Notes under the pieces: model-generated
Seen by the model: the letters and a program-made list of their open reading frames with translations, nothing else
Database searches by the model: none
What the model was told of the DNA's origin: nothing
In this document: piece by piece, positions 52,502-61,231 of the stretch
How the letters are laid out: each line of letters starts with the position of its first letter
How positions within the stretch are numbered: the stretch's first letter is position 1
NCBI GenBank assembly: GCA_963779225.1
Contig: CAVZWW010000002.1
Span: forward strand, 186,001-250,000
Length of the DNA stretch: 64,000 nucleotides
Reading direction: 5' to 3'
From: CAVPCZ01 sp963779225
GTDB lineage: Bacteria > Bacteroidota > Ignavibacteria > UBA10030 > UBA6906
Made by a program: the position numbers and the translations under genes

Positions 52502-54602
52502 TTTCGATCTCGTGGGCTAGAAGGTCATAGAGGTCATGCGTAGTCGGCGCGGCAAGGAGCCGCTCCGTAACGCCGGGGCTGTTTATCGATTTTGCGAGCA
52601 GCGAGAGAATACGGAGATATGCATCGTCGTCCTGCGACGCGGCAATCATGAACACCATACGGATGGGCTGATTGTCCAGCGATTCGTACGGCACCGGCTC
52701 TGAAAGGCGGGCAACGAGAATCACCATCCGGCCCGCCGAGCCGGACCGGGAGTGCGGGATCGCCACCCCGTTGGCCAGACCGGTCGAGCCCGCTTCTTCA
52801 CGCTCCCACAGGTCTCGCTCGAATGCGGCCTTGTCGGCGATAAACCCTGCGCGCTCCGCACGATCAGCCATTTTCTTGAAGAGCTCTTCTTTCGTCCCGG
52901 CCTTGACATCCAGCATGATCAGGTCCTGGTGTAAAAACGAACCCAGGAGGGATCGTTCCCCCTCACCGGTGATATGTGCGACGGCATCACGGATGGCACG
53001 ACGGAGATCACCGGCGAAGTGGCCCACACCGATCTTCTGGCTGATTCCGAGCCTGTGCAGCACGGCACGAACCTCCTTCCGCATGCCGGCAATAATCAGT
53101 TTCTTCTTGTCCCTGTTCAACCGGTCCACGATATCTTCCAGCGCGAGCGCGCCGGTTGTATCAATGACCGGGACGTTCTCCATGTTGAGGATGATCACAC
53201 GGAAATTGGATTGTTGTTCGATATCCCGGACAAAATTCTTTGCGGCGCCGAAAAAGAGCGGTCCTTCGATATCGTACGCAACGATTTTGTGTTTGCGCAG
53301 CAATTCCGCATCCTCCGGGGAGATCTTCCCCGGGCGCCCGGCAACGAGCATGTTCGTGACCCCGAGCTCGCTCATCCTGTAGACAAACAGAAACCCGGCG
53401 AGTGCGAAACCGGCCAGCACGGCGGTGATCAAGTCGGATACAACGGTAATGATCATGGTGGTCATCATCACCAGAGCATCCGGGAGCGGGGTTTTGGGAA
53501 GCAGCTTGATCGGTTCCCATTCGAACATGCTGATTGCGGTCATGGTGAGAACTCCGGCCAGCACCACGAGCGGGACCGTACCCACGAGCGGAGCCAGGAC
53601 CATCATGACCGCGACCAGAACCAGGGCGTGAATCATGCCGGCAAGCCGCGTGGTACCGCCCGCACGGATATTCACGTTGGTGCGCACAATGGCGCCTGTC
53701 CCCGCAATGCCGCCAAACACACCGGCGACAAAATTCCCGATCCCCTGGCCGACCAGTTCACGATCGCTGTTGTGCCGGTCGCCGGTGAGACTGTCGGCAA
53801 CCACAGAGGCGAGCAGCGTCTCGAGCGCCCCCAGCAGCGATATCGTGATGCCGGCAGGGAGCAATCGCGACCATGTCGCCCAGTCGATCCGGGGCAATGA
53901 AGGGACAGCAAAAGACCGCGGAATCTCGCCGATCAGTGACAGTGAGTTCGCCGTCACGATATCCCACGATGCAGGGTTGATCGCGAGACGCGCCCATTCC
54001 CAGTCCGCGAACAGGAAAGCTCCCGCGGCGGTCCCTGCGACAAGCCCGAGGAGCGCCCGTGGAATGCTCTTGTGGATGTACGGCGTGATGACGATCGTCG
54101 CAATTGTCAGTGCCGCGACAACCGGAGCCGCGGCCAGCAACGGAAGCTGCTGCCAGAAAATCAGCATCGCAATGCCGTTGGTAAACCCGACGACCACCGG
54201 ATAGGGAACGAAGGAAATGAACCGCCCGACTTTCAGAAACCCGTAGCCGATTTGCAGGAGTCCGGCAATAAGACATGCCCCCAGGAGCGCGTCCGGCCCG
54301 CCATACTGCTTGTACACCATCGTGAGAATCACCGTCATCCCGCCTGTCGGGCCGGTGATCTGGCGGGGCGTGCCCCCGAAGAAGGATGCAAGAAACCCGG
54401 TAAAGACCGCCCCGTACAGGCCCGCAACCGCGCCACGCGGATCCCCGCCGTACGCCAGGATGCCAAACCCGAGCGCAAGCGGGAGCGCAACCACCGCAGA
54501 GGTGATCCCGCCGGCGATGTCTCCTTTGAGATGCCGGAAATCAAATCTGAAGAGATCGCGGAGCTGAAGATTGCTCGTGTACTCAACAAGGGAAAATGCC
54601 AT
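52476..54602 (-). CDS. SulP anion transporter with STAS and PTS-EIIA-type domains
   Basis: 708 aa in three parts. The SulP membrane domain (residues about 20-400) has DIAGGITSAVVALPLALGFG and GGTPRQITGPTGGMTVI and other typical blocks. The STAS domain (about 430-550) ends in the NMENVPVIDTTGALAL region, with Asp-Thr-Thr where many STAS domains have DSSG. The C-terminal 150 residues are a fructose-type PTS EIIA (GVAIPHSRS with the phosphorylatable His). The first two domains move sulfate, bicarbonate or another anion. The EIIA part suggests phosphorylation control. The gene starts three bases after the mnmA stop. Confidence 0.9.
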   Translation of the reverse strand: MAFSLVEYTSNLQLRDLFRFDFRHLKGDIAGGITSAVVALPLALGFGILAYGGDPRGAVAGLYGAVFTGFLASFFGGTPRQITGPTGGMTVILTMVYKQYGGPDALLGACLIAGLLQIGYGFLKVGRFISFVPYPVVVGFTNGIAMLIFWQQLPLLAAAPVVAALTIATIVITPYIHKSIPRALLGLVAGTAAGAFLFADWEWARLAINPASWDIVTANSLSLIGEIPRSFAVPSLPRIDWATWSRLLPAGITISLLGALETLLASVVADSLTGDRHNSDRELVGQGIGNFVAGVFGGIAGTGAIVRTNVNIRAGGTTRLAGMIHALVLVAVMMVLAPLVGTVPLVVLAGVLTMTAISMFEWEPIKLLPKTPLPDALVMMTTMIITVVSDLITAVLAGFALAGFLFVYRMSELGVTNMLVAGRPGKISPEDAELLRKHKIVAYDIEGPLFFGAAKNFVRDIEQQSNFRVIILNMENVPVIDTTGALALEDIVDRLNRDKKKLIIAGMRKEVRAVLHRLGISQKIGVGHFAGDLRRAIRDAVAHITGEGERSLLGSFLHQDLIMLDVKAGTKEELFKKMADRAERAGFIADKAAFERDLWEREEAGSTGLANGVAIPHSRSGSAGRMVILVARLSEPVPYESLDNQPIRMVFMIAASQDDDAYLRILSLLAKSINSPGVTERLLAAPTTHDLYDLLAHEIENETDTKGR

Positions 54603-54604
54603 TC

Positions 54605-55696
54605 TCAGTGCAATGCCTCATCGATGACCCCACCCCCCACGACATCATCTCCCTCGTAGAGAACGACCGACTGACCCGGCGTTACCGCACGGCGCGGCCC
54701 GTCAAAACGTACCTCTAACCGGCCATCCCCGAGCGACACTGCGGTGGCCTCCCCTCCGGGATCCTTGTACCGGATCCTCGCCATGACACGGCGCGGAACA
54801 GGACAGCCAGGGTACTTGATCATGTTCACCTGCGATGCCCGAAGGCCCCCCATTTGCAGATTCTCCTCATATCCCAACGTAATGCGGTTTGCAGCCCGGT
54901 CAATACCCGTCACGTACACCGGACGGCTCCGCGCCAGCCCGAGCCCCTTCCGTTGGCCGATGGTGTAAAACGGATATCCGCGGTGTTTCCCCACCACCTC
55001 CCCGTCCATGTACATATCCCCGCCGTCAACGATCTCCTGCAACCCGGGAAGACGCTCCTTCAGGAATCGCTCATAATTATTGTCCGGGATGAAACAGATC
55101 TCAAAACTCTCCCCCTTGGCCGCCACCGGAAGGTCGAATCGTGCAGCCGCGGCACGTGCTTCAGACTTGGTCATTTCCGCCAGGGGGAACAACGTGCGCC
55201 CCAGGGACTCCTGCGTCAATCCCCACAGCGCATAACTCTGGTCCTTGCTGTCATCTTTCGCGCGGGAGAGAATCCACCGTCCCGATTCCCGGCGTACCCG
55301 CGCATAGTGGCCCGTCGCGATCTTTCCGGCACCGAGCGCGGTGCTCTTCCTGATCAGCTCTTCCCATTTGATCTTCCGGTTGCAGACCACGCAGGGATTG
55401 GGAGTCCGGCCATCCATGTATTCCCGGACAAAATTGTCGATGACCTCAACCCCAAACCGTTCACTGAAATCCAGCACGTAATGCGGGATACCCAGCCGGC
55501 CGGCGACGGCCCGGGCGTCGTTGATGCCATCCAGCGAACAGCAGCTGCTCTCGTTTCCGGTGTTGCCCCCGACATCCTCGTACCTGTAGGTTTTCAGGGT
55601 GATCCCGATGACCTCATATCCCTGCTCCACGAGCAACGCCGCCGCCACGGAGGAATCCACCCCGCCGCTCATCGCCACCACCACCCGCTCCTTCAC
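54605..55696 (-). CDS. mnmA: tRNA-specific 2-thiouridylase
   Basis: 363 aa. The PP-loop is AMSGGVDSSVAAALL near the N-terminus. The catalytic cysteines are probably in PNPCVVCN and ESFEICFIP, and GQRKGLGL in the C-terminal half is a classical MnmA block. It thiolates uridine 34 of tRNA-Lys, -Glu and -Gln. The start at 55696 gives MKERVVVAMSGG, as in other MnmA proteins. It is on the minus strand three bases before the SulP gene, so the two are probably cotranscribed. The inverted-repeat nest at 55791-55874 lies upstream. Confidence 0.95.
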   Translation of the reverse strand: MKERVVVAMSGGVDSSVAAALLVEQGYEVIGITLKTYRYEDVGGNTGNESSCCSLDGINDARAVAGRLGIPHYVLDFSERFGVEVIDNFVREYMDGRTPNPCVVCNRKIKWEELIRKSTALGAGKIATGHYARVRRESGRWILSRAKDDSKDQSYALWGLTQESLGRTLFPLAEMTKSEARAAAARFDLPVAAKGESFEICFIPDNNYERFLKERLPGLQEIVDGGDMYMDGEVVGKHRGYPFYTIGQRKGLGLARSRPVYVTGIDRAANRITLGYEENLQMGGLRASQVNMIKYPGCPVPRRVMARIRYKDPGGEATAVSLGDGRLEVRFDGPRRAVTPGQSVVLYEGDDVVGGGVIDEALH

Positions 55697-55790
55697 GACC
55701 GCCTCACTTTCCGGTTGAGAATCCGATGTATCATATAACGTACAAAAAACCGGAGAGCTTCACAATCCCTTTGTCATCCTTGTTCCAGTG

Positions 55791-55874
55791 AGTCTCTAGA
55801 GTCTCTGTGGCACATGTGCCACTGTGCCACGACTCCGGTGAGACTCACCCTGAGGCTCACCATGAGCCTCAGGC
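55791..55874. repeat. Cluster of nested inverted and direct repeats
   Basis: Within 84 bases: a tandem GAGTCTCT (55791-55808); a perfect 16-bp palindrome with half GTGGCACA (55808-55823); GGTGAG and CTCACC around one base (55838-55850); and CCTGAGGCTCA with TGAGCCTCAGG, an 11-bp stem and three-base loop (55850-55874). It lies between the HhH-barrel gene and mnmA. No U-run is present. Confidence 0.85.
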
Positions 55875-55923
55875 GAACCCATATGAGCGCGTGACACACA
55901 AGCCCCTCGCGCCTCTTCTTAAT

Positions 55924-57921
55924 CTACTCCGAGCCAATCTGAAAATCAACCTGCAGCCCGAAGGCGAGATCCGCCCCTCCATATCGCGCTCCCTGCATCA
56001 TCTCCGTTGCACTGTACTTTGCCGAAAGCCGGAACCGGCGCGCAGGAGTGTATTTAACCAGAATCAACCATCGACGCCCGTGCCCGTAAAGCGGCGGCAT
56101 GCTGTATACACCCTCCAGATCCGGTTCATATTCATACAACCGCGAGTCATATCCGTCACTGCTGAAGAAGGCAACCCTGCCGGCAAGGGAGAGGACAGGA
56201 GAAAGGATCACACGCGCCTCCTCCGAGATGAGCATCCCCCGTTCGTCGAGTCCCGCTGTCTGATTTCTGACGCGTGTAAAGTCGCAACGGCTCCGTATCA
56301 GGAGATTCCGGTGAACCTTCAGGAAACCGGTGAGTCTGAGCCTTTCCTGGCGCAGTTCTCCCATCGGAGAAACGTGCCGACCGGCCTCATCAGTCGAGCT
56401 GACCGTATGCTCAACCCGGCTGAGGTTCAGGAGCACGTCGAAATCGCAGCGTCGATGAATCCTCACTGACCAGAGGAGACGGAGCCTGGAGCCTCCCGCA
56501 GGCATTCTGTCGAGCGAGGTCCTCCAGGGTCGTGCATACTGCTCAATGCTGCCGGACCAACGTACACACGGGTCGGGGAGGAAATCCCAGGCAACCCTGA
56601 TACCGCGTTCGTTCTGTGTCTCTTCCCCCTGCCCGTACCCGCGGCCGAGGCGGTTCTGATAGTCCCCGGCATAATCTCGCAGATGAATACCAACCTCCCA
56701 GCCACGGGCAAAGAGGAGACCGGCGCTCACGGCTACGGCAAGTCCCCGGGCCCGGGCACACTCCACACCGACAGTGAATGCCCCGGTCCGCCAGACAACA
56801 TCTGCTCCCACAGACTGCTGCCTGGTGCCCGCAAAGTGCGTGGGGTCCTCCGCCGCCACAGCGCGATCCAGGGAAGAGCCACAGGCTGTGAAGCCCACAT
56901 CCACGCCGCCCGGCCATGCCCACGCAAGTCTGCCGCCCATCACCGTCTCTGAACAATTTCCGCGCCGATCCACCTCTGAAGCGGAGCGGAACAATCCATC
57001 CGCATGGAAGACGGTAATCGAGCCATCTTCATTCATCGAGGCGGTTTTCTTTTTGCGTGATAGAAAGGCTGCTGCGGAGCACTCTCCTATCGTCAAGGGA
57101 ATCGTGGCGGAAGCGGCTATCCCACGGAAGAACTCCTCCTCCCCGGTCGACCGGTGCGGCAGGATGCCGTTTCCGACGGTACACCCGTAGCCCAGGCTCC
57201 CCTCGGCCAGCGCCCGCCGCGTACCGGCACCGAGGACCAGTCCTTCCGCATAATCCGCGTCGAAATCCCCCGCCACCACACGCACAAAGGAGAAGAGGGA
57301 GCGCACTTCGATGTAACCCGACAGAAAGCCATCACCCAGCCTCTCCCCGGGATCCTTACCCGTCTGGACCCCGATTGCAATATTGCGTGTGGGGACGACA
57401 CGTGCCTGGATCATGCTGCTGAGCGGAGAGCCCAGGTACGGCGGCTCCTCGAAACCTGATCGCCGTTGAACGCGGCGGCCGATCCTGCTGCGCGCCCAGA
57501 GAAACGGCCGGTCGGTTCCTTCAATAGTCACAAAAGGGTGGAGCAGCGCATACAGTTCGGCTCCGCGCGCGCCGACATCACGAAGCTGGATGATGCTGGA
57601 GAAACGCCTGGCGGCTTTTCGTGCGGCAACAAGCGCATCAGCGTCGGCGGCGGTTACACCGGGTATCATCCGGAAATCTTCTGCGGAGGCTTTGTTGAGA
57701 TCCAGTGGTGAGGCCTGCAACCAGGCGAGGCGTTCGGTGAGATCCCGTCCGTCCACGTCCGCCGGCAATCGGTCCGGATCGAATGCCGTGTTGCCGGCCT
57801 CTCCGTGCACGGTGTCGTCCGGAACGCCCGGCGGCGGAATCTCCTGAGCGAACATGCGGGCCCCGGTCAACAGGGCGAAGGCAAGCCACAGCCCCACTGT
57901 GCGACCCGGCGGGCGCGTCAT
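55924..57921 (-). CDS. Helix-hairpin-helix protein with C-terminal outer-membrane barrel
   Basis: 665 aa. A signal peptide is followed at about residues 55-135 by ComEA-like helix-hairpin-helix motifs (SPLDLNKASAEDFRMIPGVTAADA). About 500 residues of short alternating strands, ending in LAFGLQVDFQIGSE, suggest a barrel of 20 or more strands. This arrangement is common in Bacteroidota and Ignavibacteria beside PorV/PorQ-type proteins. The HhH part normally binds DNA. Here it may mediate protein contact or DNA uptake. It ends the same strand run as the PorV-like gene encoded 51 bases upstream. Confidence 0.75.
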   Translation of the reverse strand: MTRPPGRTVGLWLAFALLTGARMFAQEIPPPGVPDDTVHGEAGNTAFDPDRLPADVDGRDLTERLAWLQASPLDLNKASAEDFRMIPGVTAADADALVAARKAARRFSSIIQLRDVGARGAELYALLHPFVTIEGTDRPFLWARSRIGRRVQRRSGFEEPPYLGSPLSSMIQARVVPTRNIAIGVQTGKDPGERLGDGFLSGYIEVRSLFSFVRVVAGDFDADYAEGLVLGAGTRRALAEGSLGYGCTVGNGILPHRSTGEEEFFRGIAASATIPLTIGECSAAAFLSRKKKTASMNEDGSITVFHADGLFRSASEVDRRGNCSETVMGGRLAWAWPGGVDVGFTACGSSLDRAVAAEDPTHFAGTRQQSVGADVVWRTGAFTVGVECARARGLAVAVSAGLLFARGWEVGIHLRDYAGDYQNRLGRGYGQGEETQNERGIRVAWDFLPDPCVRWSGSIEQYARPWRTSLDRMPAGGSRLRLLWSVRIHRRCDFDVLLNLSRVEHTVSSTDEAGRHVSPMGELRQERLRLTGFLKVHRNLLIRSRCDFTRVRNQTAGLDERGMLISEEARVILSPVLSLAGRVAFFSSDGYDSRLYEYEPDLEGVYSMPPLYGHGRRWLILVKYTPARRFRLSAKYSATEMMQGARYGGADLAFGLQVDFQIGSE

Positions 57922-57972
57922 GTTCCTGGAAGCCCGGTGGAGAACAGGCCCATGAGAGCATCCTCCGATCTT

Positions 57973-58794
57973 CTACTCCAGCACGACGGAGAGACCGAAA
58001 GCATGTGAGCCTCCCAGATCGCGGTGTGCGACATAGGCGTACTCGATGACGAACCCGGAATAGCTGAATCCACACCCGGCTGTGTAGCTTGATGGATCCT
58101 GGCAGACTCCTCCACGCAGTATGACTTCAGGGAGAAGCGAGTATTCCACCCCGAACCGGAATTCCGGGTTGAAGAGCTGGTCGGAGTATACGGCAGCGCA
58201 GAGGGATGCGGCACTTGTCGGATGAAGGGTCATTCCCAGCGTAATCGTCTGTGGCAGCCGTTCGGAGGATTGGCCGATCGAGGGGGCGTTCAGATTCCCC
58301 ACCGCTCCGCCGATATCAATGAGAGGCGAAAGGCGGAATGTGAAGCCGGCATCCACTCCCAGAGTTGAGGCTGCGCCGTAATCCTGAATGCGGAGGGACA
58401 TGACGGCACATCGCACTCCCACCCTGCACCCCGGGGCAACTTCAACGGCGCATTCCGCCGCAAAGGTCGTTTCACGGTAGAGTGCACAACCGAACACCGA
58501 TGCAGAGACACCCACCGCACCCCAGGCGAAGGGCTCTACATAGGCCAGTGCGGAGCGCCGGAGGTCGTCCAGACCGAAGAGGGAGGGTATAGAGGAAACA
58601 GAGAGAGTACGCCTTCCTGCCCCCCCCAGCCCTGCCGGATTGAACGCACCGGCGTCCGATCCTTCCATCAAACCCACTCCCGCGCCGGAGAGTGCCAAAT
58701 CGCGGACGCCGATGGGCTGGCGCTCGAACGCCGCCTCGGCTGCACGTCCCGGCCCGAACGCCAAGAGTAGTAATGCGACGCACGCCCTGTACAC
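57973..58794 (-). CDS. PorV/PorQ-like outer-membrane barrel protein
   Basis: 273 aa. The start is GTG, with GGAG six bases before. The early block IGVRDLALSGAGVGLMEGSDAGAFNPAGLGG is typical of PorV/PorQ/UPF0164 proteins. The rest is a beta-barrel pattern ending in HAFGLSVVLE. In Bacteroidota PorV shuttles type IX secretion substrates. PorQ is a companion. Which of the two this is cannot be told. It is cotranscribed with the HhH barrel gene and lies on the opposite strand from the DUF4835 gene. Confidence 0.75.
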   Translation of the reverse strand: MYRACVALLLLAFGPGRAAEAAFERQPIGVRDLALSGAGVGLMEGSDAGAFNPAGLGGAGRRTLSVSSIPSLFGLDDLRRSALAYVEPFAWGAVGVSASVFGCALYRETTFAAECAVEVAPGCRVGVRCAVMSLRIQDYGAASTLGVDAGFTFRLSPLIDIGGAVGNLNAPSIGQSSERLPQTITLGMTLHPTSAASLCAAVYSDQLFNPEFRFGVEYSLLPEVILRGGVCQDPSSYTAGCGFSYSGFVIEYAYVAHRDLGGSHAFGLSVVLE

Positions 58795-59091
58795 CGGATC
58801 TCCGCATTTCCTTTCCTACTTTACATGCTTCCCTTTCAATTTCCGTACTACACCCGGGTCAATCTGTTACCTATCGGCCGGATGTACCTCGACCCGGTTT
58901 CGATTTCCCGGACCACATTCCTCCCGGTTATGAAATGCCGGTCCAGGCTGCCTGCCGCCACGACATCGGCCGCCGGACAGCCGGCAAGATTATCTGGTCA
59001 GGCCTGCTTTCTGAGGAGAAAATCAGTTCAATCGGTGACTGCTCCGGCCCGCTGCATCTGCTGAAAATCGAGCAAATCGCGGATTGAACGG
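58795..59091. other. Divergent noncoding region
   Basis: Holds the promoters for the PorV-like gene and the DUF4835 gene. Frames crossing it lack ribosome-binding sites. I see no tRNA or stem-loop of note. Confidence 0.5.
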
Positions 59092-59120
59092 TTGAAGTCT
59101 GCGGTGAAATCCCGTATATT
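59092..59120 (+). promoter_or_regulatory. Promoter of the DUF4835 gene
   Basis: TTGAAG (59092-59097), a 17-bp spacer and TATATT (59115-59120), about 32 bases before the start codon, with AAGGAGG between. The boxes match those in front of the YigZ gene. Confidence 0.6.
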
Positions 59121-59151
59121 CCCTTTACAGTTTTCCCTTGAAGGAGGAACC

Positions 59152-60069
59152 ATGTCCCCGCGGCCGTCCATCCACACGATCCCACGCGTATTCGCCGCCA
59201 TCATGATCGGCTTCGTGCTCACTCTCCCTGCGGTTGCCCAGCAGGTGGATTGCACCGTACAGGTGAATTATGAGTCGGTGCCTTCGGCCAACAAGGACCT
59301 CCTGCGCGATTTTGCCGATGACGTCAGGTATTACCTCAACAATTACCAGTGGGGTTCGGAACAGATCGAGGACAAGGTGAAGTGCACCCTGGACATATTT
59401 ATCCAGAATGTTACGGGGGAGAACAAGTACATTGCGCAGGTTTTTGTAGGGAGCCAGCGTCCGTTATACGGCACCAACAAGAGCACTGCAGTCATACGTT
59501 TGCTGGATGAAGCCTGGGAATTTACCTACATCAGGGGACGGCCGCTCGCTCACTCGCCGAACAATTACAACGACCTGACCAGCTTCCTGGATTTCTATAT
59601 GTATCTGATTCTGGGGTATGATTACGACACCTACGAGAACCTCGGGGGGACTCCCTGGTTCCAGAAGGCAATGGACATGGCAAGTCTGGGGCGTTCCAGC
59701 GGCCAGAAGGGGTGGCAGCTGGTGACCACCGGATACAGCCGCACACAGTTGATTACGGAATTGTTGCGCCCCTCCGTGAGCCCGATGCGGACGGTGGTGT
59801 ACAAGTATCATTTCAGCGGGCTGGATTCCCTTGCAGCGGACAGGAAGAAGGCGATTGAGAACATCGCGGAAGCGGTTGAGAGGGCCAGCGCCGCCCGCAA
59901 GACGGTTGATTCCCGCAATCTGGCGGTGAAAACGTTTTTTGATACGAAATATCTTGAGCTGGCGGACGTCTTGCTGGAGTACCCGGACCCGACGATCTAC
60001 ATCAAGCTTGGACGGATCGATCCGTACCATCAAATGACGTACGAGGAGTACCGGATAAAGAAACGCTGA
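59152..60069 (+). CDS. DUF4835 family protein (PorD-type, type IX secretion-associated)
   Basis: 305 aa from ATG 59152, with AAGGAGG upstream. A signal peptide ends in AVAQQ, and the mature start VDCTVQVNYESVPSANKDLL is typical of DUF4835. The middle contains YNDLTSFLDFYMYLILGYDYDTYE, the most conserved block of the family. NCBI names part of this family PorD, needed for type IX secretion in some Bacteroidota. Its 3' end overlaps the convergent GT9 gene by 68 bases. The promoter at 59092-59120 is close to consensus. Confidence 0.85.
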   Translation: MSPRPSIHTIPRVFAAIMIGFVLTLPAVAQQVDCTVQVNYESVPSANKDLLRDFADDVRYYLNNYQWGSEQIEDKVKCTLDIFIQNVTGENKYIAQVFVGSQRPLYGTNKSTAVIRLLDEAWEFTYIRGRPLAHSPNNYNDLTSFLDFYMYLILGYDYDTYENLGGTPWFQKAMDMASLGRSSGQKGWQLVTTGYSRTQLITELLRPSVSPMRTVVYKYHFSGLDSLAADRKKAIENIAEAVERASAARKTVDSRNLAVKTFFDTKYLELADVLLEYPDPTIYIKLGRIDPYHQMTYEEYRIKKR

Positions 60070-61231
60070 GCATACGCATCACACGATCGTACACGGTCTC
60101 CACGCTCACCATCCTCACGCACACGCATCCGAATCGTTCTCCTTCGCGGCGTCTGTCATTGCACACGCCGCGAGGACACACCGGACACTCCTCTTCGGCC
60201 CTTACCGTCGCACAGGAATCGGATTCCGCATAGACGCCCCACGCACGGTGATGATGCCGCTGGATCACGGCAAGCGACCGCGCACCGACGGCAATGGCCA
60301 GATGCCGCGGACCGGAGTCATTCGTCACAACCAGATCGCTCTCGGCGAACAGTGCGCCATCGCGTGTCAGGTCCGGCCCCATGCGTGCCACCGGGACCGC
60401 TGATTGATGCGCGGTGGTGACAGCCTCCATGACCTCATCGTCAATCGGCCCTCCGCAAAGGATCACCCGAACACCGTTTGCGCGCAGCTTCGCCAGGAGG
60501 GCGGAAAACCGTTCCGGCGGCCAGATTCTGTAATCCCCGCTGGCTCCCGGATTGATGACTACGATGGGACCTGCTCCAGGACAGTGCGCTGCAATGAATT
60601 CCCGGGCCCACGTCCGGGCCGAAGCGGGGATTGCGAACTCCGTCCGTTCATCCTCCCCTTTTGCTCCGAGGGCGGATGCAAGAGCAAGGTAGTAGCGAAT
60701 CACTCCCCGATCTTCTTTCAGGATGTGTGGCGTATCTGTGAGCAGCCGGCGGAGCGGCTGGGCATACTGCCCCACCCTTCTTCGGGCTCCCGAAGCCCGC
60801 GCCCAGAGAACGAAACGATCCTCGGGGAACGCGCATATGACCGCATCAAACCGTTCACGCCGGAGTGTCCGGATGATTTCCCATTCCCCATGCAGGCGGG
60901 CCCATCCTCTGAGCTTCCGCAAACGCGCACGGTCCAGTTCGAAAACGCGGTCCACGTACGGCAGGGATTTCAACACCGACGCCGGCCCGGAATTGCCGCC
61001 TTGATAAAGCAGGGGCTCCGGATCCACCACGCGCGCTGCCCCGGCATATCCGCCTTCATGGGGGAGCGGCCCTGCATCCGCGACACCCGCCGGACCCGGC
61101 CGGCGTTTCACAACGAGGACGGTGAGGTGCTGTGTCATGTTGCCGGTTTTCAGAGCGCGAAGGGCGGGAACGAGCAGGAGCAGATCGCCGAGCTGTCCTT
61201 CGGCGATAACCAGTGTGCGGTCGAAACTCAT
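60002..61231 (-). CDS. GT9 heptosyltransferase-like glycosyltransferase
   Basis: 409 aa. The start LVIAEGQLGDLLLLVPALRALK and the PGASGDYRIWPPERF and NDSGPRHLAIA blocks are those of the GT9 family, which adds heptose or related sugars to lipopolysaccharide core. A Gly/Ala/Pro-rich segment of about 45 residues near 45-90 is an insertion compared with usual members. The Cys-rich CPVCPRGVCN is common in the group. The start overlaps the stop of the TatD/radical-SAM gene by one base (TAATG). Its end overlaps the DUF4835 gene on the other strand by 68 bases. Confidence 0.85.
   Translation of the reverse strand: MSFDRTLVIAEGQLGDLLLLVPALRALKTGNMTQHLTVLVVKRRPGPAGVADAGPLPHEGGYAGAARVVDPEPLLYQGGNSGPASVLKSLPYVDRVFELDRARLRKLRGWARLHGEWEIIRTLRRERFDAVICAFPEDRFVLWARASGARRRVGQYAQPLRRLLTDTPHILKEDRGVIRYYLALASALGAKGEDERTEFAIPASARTWAREFIAAHCPGAGPIVVINPGASGDYRIWPPERFSALLAKLRANGVRVILCGGPIDDEVMEAVTTAHQSAVPVARMGPDLTRDGALFAESDLVVTNDSGPRHLAIAVGARSLAVIQRHHHRAWGVYAESDSCATVRAEEECPVCPRGVCNDRRREGERFGCVCVRMVSVETVYDRVMRMLSVSLSGTPRTSFDGTDRSVQA

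Noticed and set aside
58640..59087. Plus-strand frames across the PorV-like gene start
   Set aside because: They run through the divergent promoter region and lack ribosome-binding sites and domains.
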